NCBI RefSeq assembly: GCF_004664715.2
Contig: NC_051069.1
Span: forward strand, 4,637,501 to 4,701,500
Reading direction: 5' to 3'
DNA length: 64,000 nt
Source of the DNA: Peromyscus leucopus
Taxonomy: Eukaryota > Chordata > Mammalia > Rodentia > Cricetidae
Part shown: piece by piece, positions 1 through 12,076 of the stretch
Position numbering within the stretch: position 1 is the stretch's first letter
Layout of the letters: each line of letters begins with the position of its first letter
Position numbers and translations under genes: made by a program
The notes under the pieces: generated by a model
Database searches by the model: none
What the model saw: the letters and a program-made list of their open reading frames with translations, nothing else
What the model was told of the DNA's origin: nothing

Positions 1-2156
1 CCTTCCAGGCCTGCAGCATCAGATTGGGACTGCTGAGGCATCAAGCCTCATGAGTTGACCAGTGACCAGGTTCTCGGCATCTCTAGTATGCAAAGATCCA
101 CTGTTGGACATTCAGTTGTTCTGTGTAAGCCGATCTCCTTAACCTCCTCTGTAGAGACATCCATCCAATTGGTTCCATCCCTCTAGAGAACACTAATACA
201 GTGTGTCTCTCACCCACAATCTCCTCCAGGCCATTGGGCTGCAGAGCCCAGGATAGCATCAATCCCTGATAGGCCTCAGTGTCCAGCCTTGGAGAGCTTC
301 TGCTGACTGTGTGTCCTTTTTCTCTGCTGAGATCTTGGGATCTCTAGGCTCGGGGATCTAAACACACATCTCCTCTACACCTCTTCACCATCCAAGTGGG
401 AAAAAGCTAGGATGAAGCCCAGCTCCCAGAAGCCCTGGCCAATGCTAACAGAGAGACGGGACCTGGGCAAGGTGTTCTCTCCAAGCACCAGCATGGACCT
501 GTGTCTTCATCACTGGACCCCAGAAGGCACACAGGATTCCAGGACCCTGAACATCCCCACACTGGAGTTTAGATCCCTCATGCCTGAGCATCCACCAGAG
601 GTGGTAGCTACTGCCTGCACCTCTCTGGGTCATGTTCCTTCAGTGTTTCCAGTGTGTGAAAGCACACAGCAGAAGAACTGGAGGCCGCAGGGCCCCCGGC
701 CAGATACACCCTGAGTCAGAGGCCATGCTCTCTTCCATCTTCATCCCACATGCACTTGTCCAGAGCAAGGGTTTACCCTCAGGCTCGGCACCACAGGGCC
801 ATGATGGCTTGTTTCCTAGCCCTCTGGACAGGAAGGACTGTGTCTAGGTCACCTGCATTCCCATCAGTACCTGGTCTACAGTCTGCCATAGGAATTCGTA
901 AGAAGAGGACCATCAAAAGCTTCCCTTACTTTACCAAGGAATGATAGTCATGGATGATTCTTCATTTCCCAACTTCTCCCTGCAGGCACTGTGACAAGCC
1001 TAGTCAGTTCATGTGATCCACACAGAATGTGTTGATGTAGGCCTGACTACCGTCCACGTACCAATACTCAGTGAGGAAGAGGCAAGGGTTTCACCTCACG
1101 GGTGCAAGGGTCGGAGCCAGCTTCATCCCAGACAGCCCAGCCAGGACCGCACATTCCCAGCCAGCTGTGTGGCAGTACTTGTCCCCATCAGAAGCCATTC
1201 CAGAGATCTGATGTCATCTGAAAGCAAGTGTGAATGTTTCATCTTCATGTGCCTGGCACACAGTAGGTGCATTGTGAAGATCTACCAGCGGTTACATTAG
1301 CAAGCAACAAAATGTCTGTACAAAAGCGAGTGTCAAACAAAAATGTAGACCATTCAGAAATGCAGCTGCCCCCTGCTTTGTTCTGCTTGTTGAGTGTGTG
1401 ACACACATACACACACACACACACCCCATGTATCAGGAAGAAGAGGCTGTGTGCCCATAGTTCCACTCCAGAGGGATAACCAGCGGGGAGGCAGGCTTGG
1501 GACGGGGAAGTAGGCTAGTGCCCTTGGGTGGATGAATACACCTCTCAGAGCTTCGATTTTCAAATCTGCAGAGCAGGGAGGAGATGGTTGCTCTTCCACC
1601 CCTTGGGATGTGTGGGAGACTGTTCCAGGTTGCCATCCAGCCTCCCTGTGTGGATCTAGCAAATGCCACCACAGCCCTACTGTCTGTCCATGGTGGCATT
1701 AGGATCTCCGGCAGAGCTGTAGGAGGTGAAACCCAGAGGGCCCACATGGTCATGTGGTCATCAGCGCCTCTTATGGGCTCCTGCCTTCCACCTCTTTCCA
1801 AAATTGTGAGGCCTCTGTGACTAGAATTGAGATTTAACCATGCTTATGTAAAGCACAGAACAGACACACAGTAGCAGGCCACCTCTCTCCTCCCTGTGTG
1901 TATGTGTGTGGGGGCGTGTGTGTGCATGAATGTGTATGCATACATGCACACTCCACAAGGGCCAAATTAGTCTCAATTTTAAGTATTCCTTCTTATTAAT
2001 AGAACCATGCAAAAACGCATTCCAAATTTAGGGCTCAGAAATAGATCACTATTGTTCTAGACATTATTGCTCCCCAAATGTATGCAAACACTTTAACTGA
2101 CCCTTTGAGAAATAAAGAATTAAGAGACAGGGCCAAACAATCTATTAAAGAAAAGT
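1..2156. other. intergenic, no gene seen
   Basis: Unique-looking sequence with a short CA tract (about 1400-1424) and a TG-rich tract (about 1895-1945). The small open frames here (up to 122 codons) overlap each other on both strands and match no family I recognise. Confidence 0.6.
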
Positions 2157-2263
2157 AATTCAAGACAGGCATAGTGGCACACGTCGGAGACTTTGAGTCC
2201 AACCTGATCTACATAGAAGTTCAAGGCCAGCCTTAGCACAAGAGTGAGACCCTGTTTCAAAAG
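2157..2263 (+). repeat. degenerate B1-like SINE
   Basis: Contains catagtggcacac, ttcaaggccagcctta and gagaccctgtttcaaaa in the order of a decayed B1. Confidence 0.5.
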
Positions 2264-2500
2264 GGGGGACTGGAGAGATGGCTCTCCTGCTGTTTCAGAG
2301 GACCCGAGTTCAGCTCCCAGCACCCACATTTGTCAGGTGGTTCACGACCACCTGTAACTCTGGCTTCAGGGTATCCAACATCTTCCTCTCTCCTATAAGC
2401 ATACCCACACCACATACACATACCCCTCCACACACACACACACACAGCGCGCACACCCACACACACACACACTTTAAAATAAATCTTTTTTTAAAAAAAG
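2264..2500 (+). repeat. B2 SINE with CA-rich tail
   Basis: Begins with ggactggagagatggctct, then cagaggacccgagttcagct and cccagcacccaca. A (CA)n tract at about 2425-2475 and an A-rich end follow. Confidence 0.75.
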
Positions 2501-2505
2501 AGGGG

Positions 2506-2640
2506 AGCCGGGCAGCGGTGGCGCACGCCTTTAATCCCAGCACTCAGGAGGCAGAGGCAGGCGGATCTCTGTGAGTTGAGGCAGCTGGTCTACAAAGTGA
2601 GTTCAGGAAAGCGCAAAGCTACACAGAGAAACCTGTCTCG

Positions 2641-2669
<29 letters not shown>
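2506..2669 (+). repeat. B1 SINE with 28-nt poly(A)
   Basis: Full-length young-looking B1: agccgggcagcggtggcgca ... tctgtgagttgag ... agagaaacctgtctcg followed by a pure A run. It directly follows the B2. Confidence 0.9.
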
Positions 2670-2674
<5 letters not shown>

Positions 2675-5189
2675 GGGGAGTGGAGGATGGAAGGGAGCAG
2701 GGAGGAAAACTCAGCTAGAGTTGAGAGGAGATGGTGGTCTTGTAGTTCACATGACAGAGCCTGCCCGGCATCTGCTAATGGGCTGTGGGGTATATTTGAC
2801 TTTGACCCCTCAACAACCCTCAGCAGAGCCCCTCCTTCTTCTTCAGAATCCAGCATCCCATCACTGTCCTACCTCCTCACATTAGAAGTGAGAGTGCTCA
2901 CAAAGTCCAATGTCAAGTCCCCCTCGCTTCCTTTGGCTCCCTTTGAACAGAGCTGAGGAGCCTTCCTGTCCTGAGACAAAAAGTCAACCAGAAACTTAAG
3001 TCACTGCGCCACCATGTGGCTAACAGGAGGACAGCATGCTCGGCACGGGACTGAAGAGGAGAGACAATGAGCCATCCAGCCAGACATTTTAAAATCCATA
3101 ATAGACACGGGCCCCTGCTAAAAGGCTCCATGCTAATTGTTCGTCGGACTTGGAATGGCCTGGCCTTGCACGTGCAACACAGACATTCAAGGGGGCCTGG
3201 TTTTCTATTTCTGGGTGCTTTTGTTCTATAAAGCAGTGTGGTTAGGAACTGCCCTCGTGTCTGCCCAGCACATACATCCTCAAAGCCATCCAAACAAGCC
3301 CTGTCCCATTTTTATGGGAAGCATTGGGGGGGGGGTCAGTGTCTCCAGATAGCCATACCTTGAGGCTCGAAGGTCCCAGGGTCAGGTGGTCTCTAAAGTC
3401 AAGCCCAAATTCCCACTGCAGTAAAGGACGGAATGAAATGGGTATGAGCCGCACCTCTTGATTCAGATGACCTGAGATCAAGTCCGACACTTTGGCCCTT
3501 GCTTGCTCCAGGCCTCACCATCCCATGTGTGATGTGTGATCCCGGGAGGGACAGGAATCATCATTCCTACCTGTGCTTCAAAGGCAGGAGACGCAAACAG
3601 CCTCACACATGCAGACACACAGTGAGATGTTTAGAATCAGCAGGGATGGGACAGGGCACCTAGTTGTCCTCATCAAATGTTTCACTATCAGCTGTGACTC
3701 ACACGGGGCAGCTGTTCAAAGCCAAGACCCTCCAACCCAGAGTCCAGAGAAAGCAGAAGGGGTATGCCTGAGTTAGGGTGAGTAAGACACCTACCTCACA
3801 GCCACCTTCAGGGTTGGAACAGATAGCAGAGCCTGGCAAAGTGAGGGAGGTCATCTCCAGAGCCAGTGGCCGGCCACTTACAATTCAACAGCAGGACCCT
3901 GGAGACCGAGGTACCATCTGTTCTGAGTCGATCAAGGCTCTAGCTTCAAATAGTTATTTCACTCATAAAGATGCGTGTTCTTGGCAAGGTTGACATTTCG
4001 CCTTCAGGAAACGTCCCCCAAGCCCTAGTGTCCATCATAATTCACCCCCACAGCACCCTTTCAAAAGGAAGAGACGGTGTAATGCAAAGGCTAGATCCTA
4101 ACTTTAATTTTTCTGTAGGTATTGATGTGTGAATGAGTGGGAGCAGAGGTCAGAAAACTAAGAGGGACCCAGATGAGGGGGAAGGAGGCTTCGAGGGAGG
4201 GGAGTGGGTGGGCGGATAGAAGGCATGTGATATTAAAGTGGATAAAGGGATACTAGGGGTAGAAGGGAACAAGCAGGGATGGGGGGGGGCGGGCAGAGAT
4301 GGAAGAGAGGATTCCAGGGAGAACCAATCAAAAACTGAGTGTGTATGAAAGTGCCATAAGGAAGCAAGTTACTTTGAACGCTAATTTTAAAAAATAAATT
4401 AAGAAAAACAAACACCCAGGTTCTGAACTCAGAGCCCTGCAATGTAGAACTGTCACAGTCCCAATTCTTCCCGGGAAATCTTGAGAGGTACTTCCTGAGG
4501 GAAGCCTGAACCCCAGACTGCCATCAAAACCTCCCGAAGATGCCAGGACTCGGCCTGTTGAGTCTGGGTATCAGAGCCTCCTCTGAGACCGCTCACAGTT
4601 GGTGGCGTGCGCCCTCTCGTGGAATATCCGGGAACGACAGTCTGAGGTGGGCAAAGGGAAGCCCCAAAACACGCAGGCCCAGTGAGGTTTCCATTTCCCA
4701 GTTGCTGGGCCCCCAGCACAAGCCCTGCTAGCGCGTTGGCTGGCTGGCGGGCAGGCTGTGGGGCCTTGAACAGTCCGGGCCAGGAAATGACCTTGGATGC
4801 GTAACAAATCGCAGAAACCTTGGAACTTTTTCTAAGCAGCAGTTCTCTCCAACCTCCAAGAAAAACAAGACAGTTCGGTGCTTGGGAAGGCTTTCTCCCT
4901 TGATGTGTTCCACACGTGGTTCTCCTGGATCCTGGAACCTCCGAGCCTGGGCAGCGAAGCCAGGCAGAGCCCTTTCCAAAAGGATGTCTGAGAATCGAGA
5001 CAAATAGTCGCTTGTTTTAAGTGTCTCCCTTCACTTGCAAAGCGTTTGGTCCCTTTAAAATATAAGACCCCTTCTATTAGCCCCTGTAAAATAAAATAAA
5101 GTCCATCCTGTAATTCATACAATGGACTCCAGAAACCCTTCAAGAGGATGCCTGTGATCGGGAGGTGGCCTACCCTCGGACCTAGCACT
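2670..5189. other. intergenic, mostly unique
   Basis: Short G run at 3328-3336. No gene recognised. The segment 4110-4410 resembles a rodent LINE 3' tail (see the separate entry). Confidence 0.5.
4110..4410 (+). repeat. possible rodent LINE 3' tail fragment
   Basis: Purine-rich stretch ending in atgaaagtgccataaggaag and an A-rich end (aaaaaataaattaag), similar to 3' ends of old rodent L1 copies. Family uncertain. Confidence 0.35.
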
Positions 5190-5440
5190 CACTAAAAAGC
5201 CAGGCACCGCAGTTGCTGGCCTGTGACCCCAGCGCGGGCAGAAGGCTTCTGAGGCTAGCTGGCCAGCCAGGCTAGCTGAATCTGTGAGCTCTGGGTTCAC
5301 TGAGCCACCCTGTCTCTAAGGAGCAGAGAATAGAGGAGGTCACCATCACCGACCTCTGTTCTCCACGTGCACCATGCATGGGCACACACAAAAACATGTA
5401 CACATGCATACACCACCCACATGGGACAGGGGGTGGATTT
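5190..5440 (+). repeat. B4/RSINE1-type SINE
   Basis: Contains ctagctggccagccaggcta, gagctctgggttcactgag, ccctgtctctaag and a CA-rich 3' end typical of B4-class composite SINEs. Confidence 0.55.
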
Positions 5441-6059
5441 TTTTAAAGCAGTGTGTAAGGAAGGCTTCTTAAAATTTGTTTATAACATGCCTTTTTGTAA
5501 GTAATGTTTCTGCTCTTTTGAGCAGAATAGGTACAACCTATTAATTGTAATTACAGTGTTTAAATATAGGTCTTTAACATGATTGCTGGTTCAAATGTTA
5601 AAAACTAACACTGAGTTACTAACCACCCTCTACTTGGTTCATGTGAGCACAATAGACACTGTCCACACATCATCTCATTTAACTCTTAACTCTTAAGAAA
5701 ACTTGAGCATCCACAGAGTGGTTGAGCAGGAATTCATAGGGATATGGTGGTCAGGAAGGGCTCCGGTCTCTCCACACTGCTCTATTGCCTCCTAGCCAAG
5801 CGTGGAATGTGCTGGGAAGAAGAACCCATTTCTAGAGTACCCTACATCCGAGGATACTGACCAAATAAGACAAATGGTCACAACAAATAAAATTTCCAAT
5901 CTGAAAGATCAAATTAAAGTAAATGTTTGAAAGCCAAGGGATGTGGTCCAGGTGTCGAGCAGAGGGGGTCACACAAAGACGCCTTGGGGAAAGACGTGTG
6001 GGTCTGTACAATGCCTCAGCGCCAAGTCACATTAATGTAATTGGAATCTCCTTTTCTCT
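5441..6059. other. intergenic, no gene seen
   Basis: AT-rich unique sequence. No repeat or gene recognised. Confidence 0.5.
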
Positions 6060-6400
6060 GTGCGTGTGGCATGTGCATGTTGGGGGGTGGGGGGTGGAGG
6101 TGGGGGAGACCACTGAGGCAGAAGCCAGAGACAGGAGCTGGGTATCTTCCCCTATTGCACTCCATCTTATTTTCTGAGAAAGGCTCTCTCTCACTCGATC
6201 TGAAGATCAGCCATTCTCTACCATCTGCTAGCCAGGGAGCCCCCAAAATCTGCTTTTCTCTGCCTGCCCCGACCCCAGGGCTGGGGTTACAGAGGCCACG
6301 CCTGACTTATTATACAAGTTCACGGGATTCGAACACAGGTCCTCATGTTTCTGCAGCGAACATTTTATCCACTAAGTCATTTCCCACACCCCTGCATGCA
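6060..6400 (-). repeat. B4-type SINE, antisense
   Basis: Reads as the complement of a B4-class element: TG-rich start, gctagccagggagccccca, ggctggggttacagaggcca, then acacaggtcctcatg. Confidence 0.5.
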
Positions 6401-6452
6401 GGACCTTGGAGCTCAAAGTCAAATTGTGGATAAAAGAGTGGTAAGTAATCCT

Positions 6453-6563
6453 GAGGAAGGGAGGAGGGAGGGAGGGAGGGAGGGAGGGAGGAGGGAGGGA
6501 GGAGGAAGGAAGGAAGGAAGGAAGGAAGGAAGGAAGGAAGGAAGGAAGGAAGGAAGGAAGGAA
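6453..6563 (+). repeat. GGGA/GGAA microsatellite
   Basis: About 110 bp of uninterrupted purine repeat: a GGGA block then a GGAA block of about 16 units. Lies between the B4 and the B2/B3 SINE. Confidence 0.95.
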
Positions 6564-6577
6564 AGATGGCTTTGAGG

Positions 6578-6800
6578 GGCTGGAGAGAAGGTTCAGTGAT
6601 GAAGATCACTAGCTACTCTTGCAGAGGACCCAGGTTCGGTTCCCAACACCCACATAGCAGCTCACAGCTGTCTGTAGCTGTAGTCTTAGGGGATCCAATG
6701 CCTTCTTCTGGCCACTTCAGACACCAGGCACACAAGTGATACACAGCCATACATGCATACAAAGCACCCATACACATAAAATAAACAAATCTTTTTAAGA
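6578..6800 (+). repeat. B2/B3 SINE
   Basis: Begins ggggctggagagaaggttca, with cagaggacccaggttcggtt and caacacccacatagcagctc, and ends in an A-rich tail. Confidence 0.75.
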
Positions 6801-7437
6801 AAACAAAATATGTTGGGTCTTCTTCAGCAATCCATTGGCACTTACCAAGACACGGTAAATAATGTAAAAAATAACTTCAAATGATTAATTAATCCTACAC
6901 TTCACCTTTTCCTAACATGAAATGTCTCCAGTGCCAGGGCCTGGTGCTGGGTCGAAGAAAGAATTTAGTTAGCATTTATAAACTGTCAGTGAGGATAACT
7001 TTCAAGACACACAGGATTATTTTAACTCAAGAAGCCAATTCAGCGTTTATAAAAGGCAACTGAGCCATCAACATGCCTGTCCATTTCTCTTTCTGCATTA
7101 ATAAGACTGTGCCTCAGAATTTAACTGTAGAGTGTGCAGTTCAGGTGTGTAGGTTCGTAATTATGCACATACTAATAGGGTATACACGAATCAGTGTATA
7201 TTCTTGCTGCTAGAGAACTAACTAAGGAAATTCATCCCCCAGGTTCCAAGAACACTCAAAATTACATGTCCCTACACCAAATGTCCCAGGTGAACAGTGA
7301 CCAGGCACCTCTGGGTCCCCAGCCTGACAGTGTTTGGTGCAAACCAGTGGTGCTCAATAAGTGTTTCTTTAATGGGCTTGTGACCAAAAAAAATGCAGAT
7401 TCAGATTTGATCACTACAGAGATTTACCAGAAAGCGC
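6801..7437. other. intergenic, no gene seen
   Basis: Unique AT-rich sequence. Confidence 0.5.
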
Positions 7438-7851
7438 TGGCTAGTTTTACATCAACTTGACACAAGCTAGAGTCATTGGAGAGGAGGGAGCCTCAATTGA
7501 GAAAATGTCTTGAAAGACTGGCCTGTAGGGTGTTTTCTTACTTAGTTATAGGTGTAAAAATTGGGGGGGTGGGGGCACAGCCCATTTTAGGGGGTGCCAT
7601 CCCTTGGCTGGTGGTCCAGAGTGCTATAAGAAAACAGTGTGAGCAAGCCATGGAGAGCAAGCCAGTTAGCAGCCTCCTCCATGGCCTCTGCATCAGCTCC
7701 TGCCTCCAGGTCCCTGCCCTGTTTGAGTTCCTGTCCTGACTTCCTTCAATGATGAACAGTGATGTGGCAGTGTGAGCCAAACAAACATTTCCTCGCCCAC
7801 GTTGCCGTGGCCATGGTGTTTCACCACAGCAATAGTGACCCTTACTAGGAA
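7438..7851 (+). repeat. MaLR (MT-type) solo LTR
   Basis: Starts TGGCTAG...atcaacttgacacaagctag, contains ctcctgcctccaggtccctg, and ends caatagtgacccttac. This layout is common to rodent ERVL-MaLR LTRs of about 400 bp. Subfamily name uncertain. Confidence 0.6.
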
Positions 7852-8647
7852 ACCAAACCACTGCTCTCTAAGATCAAGGCAACTTGGACTTTTTAGTTGT
7901 GGATCTCATGAGTGGAGGCCCAGGAGGACAATGAGCGTTTCCAGAGCCTTCCTCAGTTCTCCGCAAGAATATGGACTACAGATTGAGAGGCGAAAACAGA
8001 GAGGCCCGAGACCCACTACACAGGTCTGTCTGTACACAGCAGACCCCACAGGGTACCCACCTAATGTAGTGCCTTTTCTGACCACAGTGACAAGTCAACT
8101 GTCACATCCTTCAGACAAACCCAGCAACAGCATGCTGCACCCACCTCCCAGCCCACCACACCCCAGTGATGTCAGAGGTCAACTCTGAGTACATGAACCC
8201 ATTAAGAACTAGGAGAGATGCGGTTAGAAAGCTTTATTACTGACATGTCCTGGGAGACCACACATGTGCAAGTTAGAGAAAAGAAAGAAAAACCCATGGA
8301 CCCTGAATGGGTCAAAACTGGTTCCCCTGGTAATTCTGCTGGGCAGGTTTAAAAGAAGCAGACAGGGACAAGTTCTAAGAAGTCTCACTGTGATCAAGAA
8401 GAGGTTACTGTGACATCTGCACAGCCCACGAGTGGGTCTGGGGTTCAGCAGGCTGCATGCGACTGGCTGTAGGATCATGCACAATGGAGAGTTGTGTACG
8501 GCAGACATCAGGTTGGTGTCCATGCAGGAGTGGGGTTGGAGCGGGGTTGAACCGGAAACTTTGTCTAGGGTGAGAGAGCCCTCCTGGTAGCACAAAAGTT
8601 AAACTCTCCTTTGCAATAGGGGGTAGAGGCAATGTGAAATTGTAGAA
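7852..8647. other. intergenic, no gene seen
   Basis: Unique sequence. Short overlapping open frames on both strands match no recognised family. Confidence 0.5.
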
Positions 8648-8738
8648 ACTTCCCCATCTAAGTACTAACCAGTCCTGACCCTGCTTAGCTTCCAAGCGCA
8701 GACAAGAAGGGGTGTGTTCGGGTGATATGTCTGTAGAG
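8648..8738 (-). pseudogene. 5S rRNA pseudogene
   Basis: The minus strand reads as diverged 5S rRNA from its 5' end (at about 8738) through the central box: ggaagctaagcagggtcagg, then actggttagtactta. On the plus strand the clearest match is aagtactaaccag ... gaccctgcttagcttcc. Several mismatches in the first 50 nt and loss of similarity at the 3' end make it a non-functional retrocopy. Confidence 0.8.
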
Positions 8739-9607
8739 GAGATTGTGAGGAATTCTCCATAGAGGAACAGAAAGGAAAATCGTGGACCAAGCCCAGGAAG
8801 GGGAGATTGGTCTCAGCTTGTCACTATTGCTCTGCCTCTTAGCTCCATGAAGACAAGAGCCACTCCCAAAGACATCACCTCTGTATAGAGAGGTGTCCCA
8901 CACATCCCTCTGCAGAAGGATGAAGTCAAGGCAAGCTCCCCAAGAACAAAGGCATGAAGGCTCACCTTCATCCAGGAGGAGAACCATCTCTGTCTGTCTT
9001 TGTTTTGACAAAGACATAGAGTCAAGAGAAAACGTTTCTGAAGCAGCCAGCTTACCACCCCAAACAATGTGGTCTCAATTAATTAATCGGATCAGCCCTT
9101 TGTCACACCGGCTTCGGCTCTCCAGTCCTACCTTAGAAGAGGGATGTTTCTAATCAAAACATTTCATTAGCGGCTAAATAGTGCAAGCTGCCTTGTGTAA
9201 ATGCTAAATGAGGGAGTCTAGAGAGGGCAAAGCTACCCAAGTCCAAACCGGATTCCTGTCAAGAGACCACAGTCCAGAAAAAATGTTTTTGCCCAGAAAA
9301 CCTCATCATCAGGGATTGCCAGCGTGGTTCAGCAAGGCCTCTGCTCCATCAATGAAATGTACAGCTTAGGGGGAGCTAATTAATAGTATCAAGTACCACT
9401 TAAATTACCTTTCAAGCATTCTCAATTACCTAAGAAGGAGCAATTGGCAATTATTTGGTGTATGAGATATGAATCAACTTTATCTAATTCATTAAAGCAG
9501 GTCCCCGAGCCCTGGCCAACCACGCCTTGATAGTCTAGCTCAAGTGACTGAAAGTATTTGTATCTGAAAGAGAAAGGACCAACTTGTCTTAGAAATCCCC
9601 TTCCCAG
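8739..9607. other. intergenic, no gene seen
   Basis: Unique sequence. Nothing recognised. Confidence 0.5.
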
Positions 9608-9867
9608 GCAGGGGCATGGCTCAGTCAGGAAAATGCTCACTGTGCACGCATGAGGGAGGGTCTGAGTTCGATCCCCCGGGACCCGGATCCAAAAAGCCAG
9701 TAATCACGGTGCTGGGGAGGCAGAGGCAGGAGGCTTCTTAGAGCTTGCTGGCAAGACAGTCCGGGCTTTTCAACAAGCTTCAGGGTTGGTGAGGCCCTAC
9801 CTCGAAAAATAAGGTGAGGAGTAATTGAGAAAGACACCCAGTGTCAACCTCTGGCCTTGATGTCACA

Positions 9868-9912
<45 letters not shown>
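9608..9912 (+). repeat. B4-type SINE with (AC)22 tail
   Basis: Contains gggcatggctcagtcaggaa, tctgagttcgatcccc (box B-like), ggaggcagaggcagg, then gtgaggagtaattgagaaag and acacccagtgtcaacctctg. The tail is a pure AC array at 9869-9912. Confidence 0.65.
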
Positions 9913-9914
<2 letters not shown>

Positions 9915-10806
9915 ACACATTTCCTTTTACACAATCTAACTTTACATATTTTATGAGCTCTGACAAGACTGGGAATGTTCAGGGTGGCATGACCACAGAC
10001 GGACTTTCTGTATTTTCAACTACTTTACAGCACTTTCTATCTTAAAATAAACGGCCTGGATTGTGGCCTCATCCCCCTTGGGTACCTCTCAGACAGCCCT
10101 TCCACACTTTCCCCCATGACCCTGGGACTCAGCTCACCCTTCTGTGACACAAGGGACCTCATCCCTGAAGCCCCCTGTCTCTCAGAGCCTGTGGTCCGCT
10201 CCCACTGCAGCAGCTATCAGTTGTCAAGATCAAACCTTGACATTTCATTGGGGGACCCTGAATTGTCAGAAGTTGCTAATGTCAGAAAAAAAAAATCTCG
10301 AAAATGTCTTGGGCAAATCAGTTTCTTCAGAGGAAAAAAGAAAAGCCACGTTTCTGTCTAGTTTTCTGGGTGTGACAGTCCAACTGAGTGTAGAGTGTGA
10401 GATGATAAAGTCTGGAGGATGAGGAGTCTTCCTGAATCAAATGTTAATTTTTGCTTTATACCACCCCAGTTTCAGTAAATTAGACTTGGAGTCACTCATA
10501 CCCGGAGCCCAGCAAGGCTGACTTCTCTGGGGAACAGGCTGCCACCTGCAACCTTGCAGTGCCCCCATGTGCCTGGCACACCTCCCTTCCTCCCTCACTT
10601 CCCACTGAGTCTGGAGAAGGGTTAGTAGCTGGACTTGGTGACGATGCCTTCCAATCGCTCACAGACCATCACTTAATCTTCGTTTTTGAGTCCCGCCCCA
10701 AATGCAACATTTTCTTGGCTTTACAAGTGGCTTTCTGCTAGCTGACATCTTCCACATGGCACCCTTCATTTCTTACTTGCTAACCTGACCACCATCCCTC
10801 CCTCTC
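9913..10806. other. intergenic, no gene seen
   Basis: Unique sequence. The 81- and 92-codon frames around 10116-10422 have no recognisable similarity. Confidence 0.5.
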
Positions 10807-11397
10807 TGTCTTAGGGTCTCTGTGGCCTCGATGAAACACCAGGACCAAAAGCACACAGGGAAGAAAGGGTTTGTTACACTTCCATTTAACAGGTCATTGC
10901 TGAAGGAGGGCAGGAACTCCAGCAGGGCAAGAACCTGGAGGCAGGAGCTGATGCAGAGGCCATGGAGGAGTGCTGCTTACTGGCTTGCTCTTCATGGCTT
11001 TGCTCAACCTTCTTATAAAACCCAGAACCACAGCCCAAGGATGATGCCACCCACAATGGGCTGGATCTTCCACATCTATCATTAATTAAGAAAATGCTCA
11101 CCAGGCGGTGGTGGCCCATGCGTTTAATCCCAGCACTCAGGAGGCAGAGGCAGGTGGATCTCTGTGAGTTTGAGGACAGCCTGGGCTACAGAGTAAGTTC
11201 CAGGAAAGGCTCCAAAGCTACACAGAGAAACCCTGTCTCCAAAACCCAAAAAAAGAAAAAATAAATAAACAAAGAGAAAGAAAATACCCTACAGGCTTGC
11301 CTACAACCTGATCTTATGGAGGCATTTTCTCAATTGGGGTTCCCTCCCCTCAGACGACCCTAGCTTGTGTCAAGTTGGTGTAAAACTAGCCAGGACA
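10807..11397 (-). repeat. MaLR (MT-type) LTR split by a B1 insertion
   Basis: Complement of the same LTR class as 7438-7851: tgtcttagggtctctgtggc at the left, tgctcaaccttcttata in the middle, tagcttgtgtcaagttgg at the right. It is interrupted at 11096-11277. Confidence 0.6.
11096..11277 (+). repeat. B1 SINE nested in the LTR
   Basis: aggcggtggtggcccatgcg ... gagtaagttccaggaaagg ... acagagaaaccctgtctcc, then an A-rich tail. The target duplication aagaaaat is visible at 11088-11095 and 11278-11285. Confidence 0.92.
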
Positions 11398-11836
11398 CTG
11401 CCCTATCTCAGAGGGTGCCCCCTCACTCCTTCCCTAGCCTATGGACACACACAGATGAAGCTTGCAGCCTAGCCCCCGCCTCTGCACCCCGCCCTTGCCT
11501 TCTGCCCAGGCAGACTCACTCCAACGCCTGCTGTCTTCTCTTCCCTCCACCCTGGCATCCCTCTTTTCCACATCAGCCCCCCCTCAGGGGTGACGGTTTG
11601 TCCACGGAGAGAAGTCTGGCCTCTTTCCGGTCCATCTATGAAGGGGGAGGGGGAGGGGGGCTCTAAGGCCTCTTCTTGCATGTGTTTGACTGTTCATGTC
11701 CAACTTGACCACAAGGATAGAGTCCATGCACCCCCCCACCCTGTCTCTCCTACCTGCCTCTGCCCCTCATTTTCCTTTTAAATATTAAATCTTGAAAGCA
11801 CACAGTATAAAAAGTAATCTCAAAATCACACTCACC
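11398..11836. other. intergenic, no gene seen
   Basis: C-rich unique sequence with a short GGGA-rich patch at about 11640-11660. Confidence 0.5.
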
Positions 11837-11844
11837 CTCTAGCA

Positions 11845-12068
11845 CAGTGGTTCCCAACCTTCCTAGTGCCGCAACCCTTTAATACAGTTCTTATGCCGTC
11901 ATGACCCCAACCATAAAGTTATTTCCATTGCTATTTCATAACTGTAATTTAGCTACTGTTATGAATCATAATGTAAATATCTGATATGCAGGATATCTGA
12001 TATGTGACTGCTGTGGAAGGATCGCTGGATTCCCTAAGGGGTCGCAACCCACAGGCTGAGAAACACTG
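11845..12068 (+). mobile_element. URR1-type hAT-Charlie non-autonomous DNA transposon
   Basis: 224 bp with terminal inverted repeats: cagtggttcccaacct at the left and ggctgagaaacactg at the right. The interior includes cataactgtaatttagctac and atgtaaatatctgatatgca, the body of the rodent URR1 element. It is bounded by an exact 8-bp target duplication, ctctagca, at 11837-11844 and 12069-12076, as expected for hAT transposition. No transposase is encoded. Confidence 0.88.
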
Positions 12069-12076
12069 CTCTAGCA

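Noticed and set aside
1245..1801. Overlapping minus-strand frames of 73 to 122 codons in the first 2 kb
   Set aside because: Mutually overlapping in several frames, no family similarity, and one contains a CA-repeat translation.
3100..3170. Possible U6 snRNA similarity (gggcccctgct ... ccatgctaattgttc)
   Set aside because: Only two short matches with incompatible spacing and no flanking U6 sequence.
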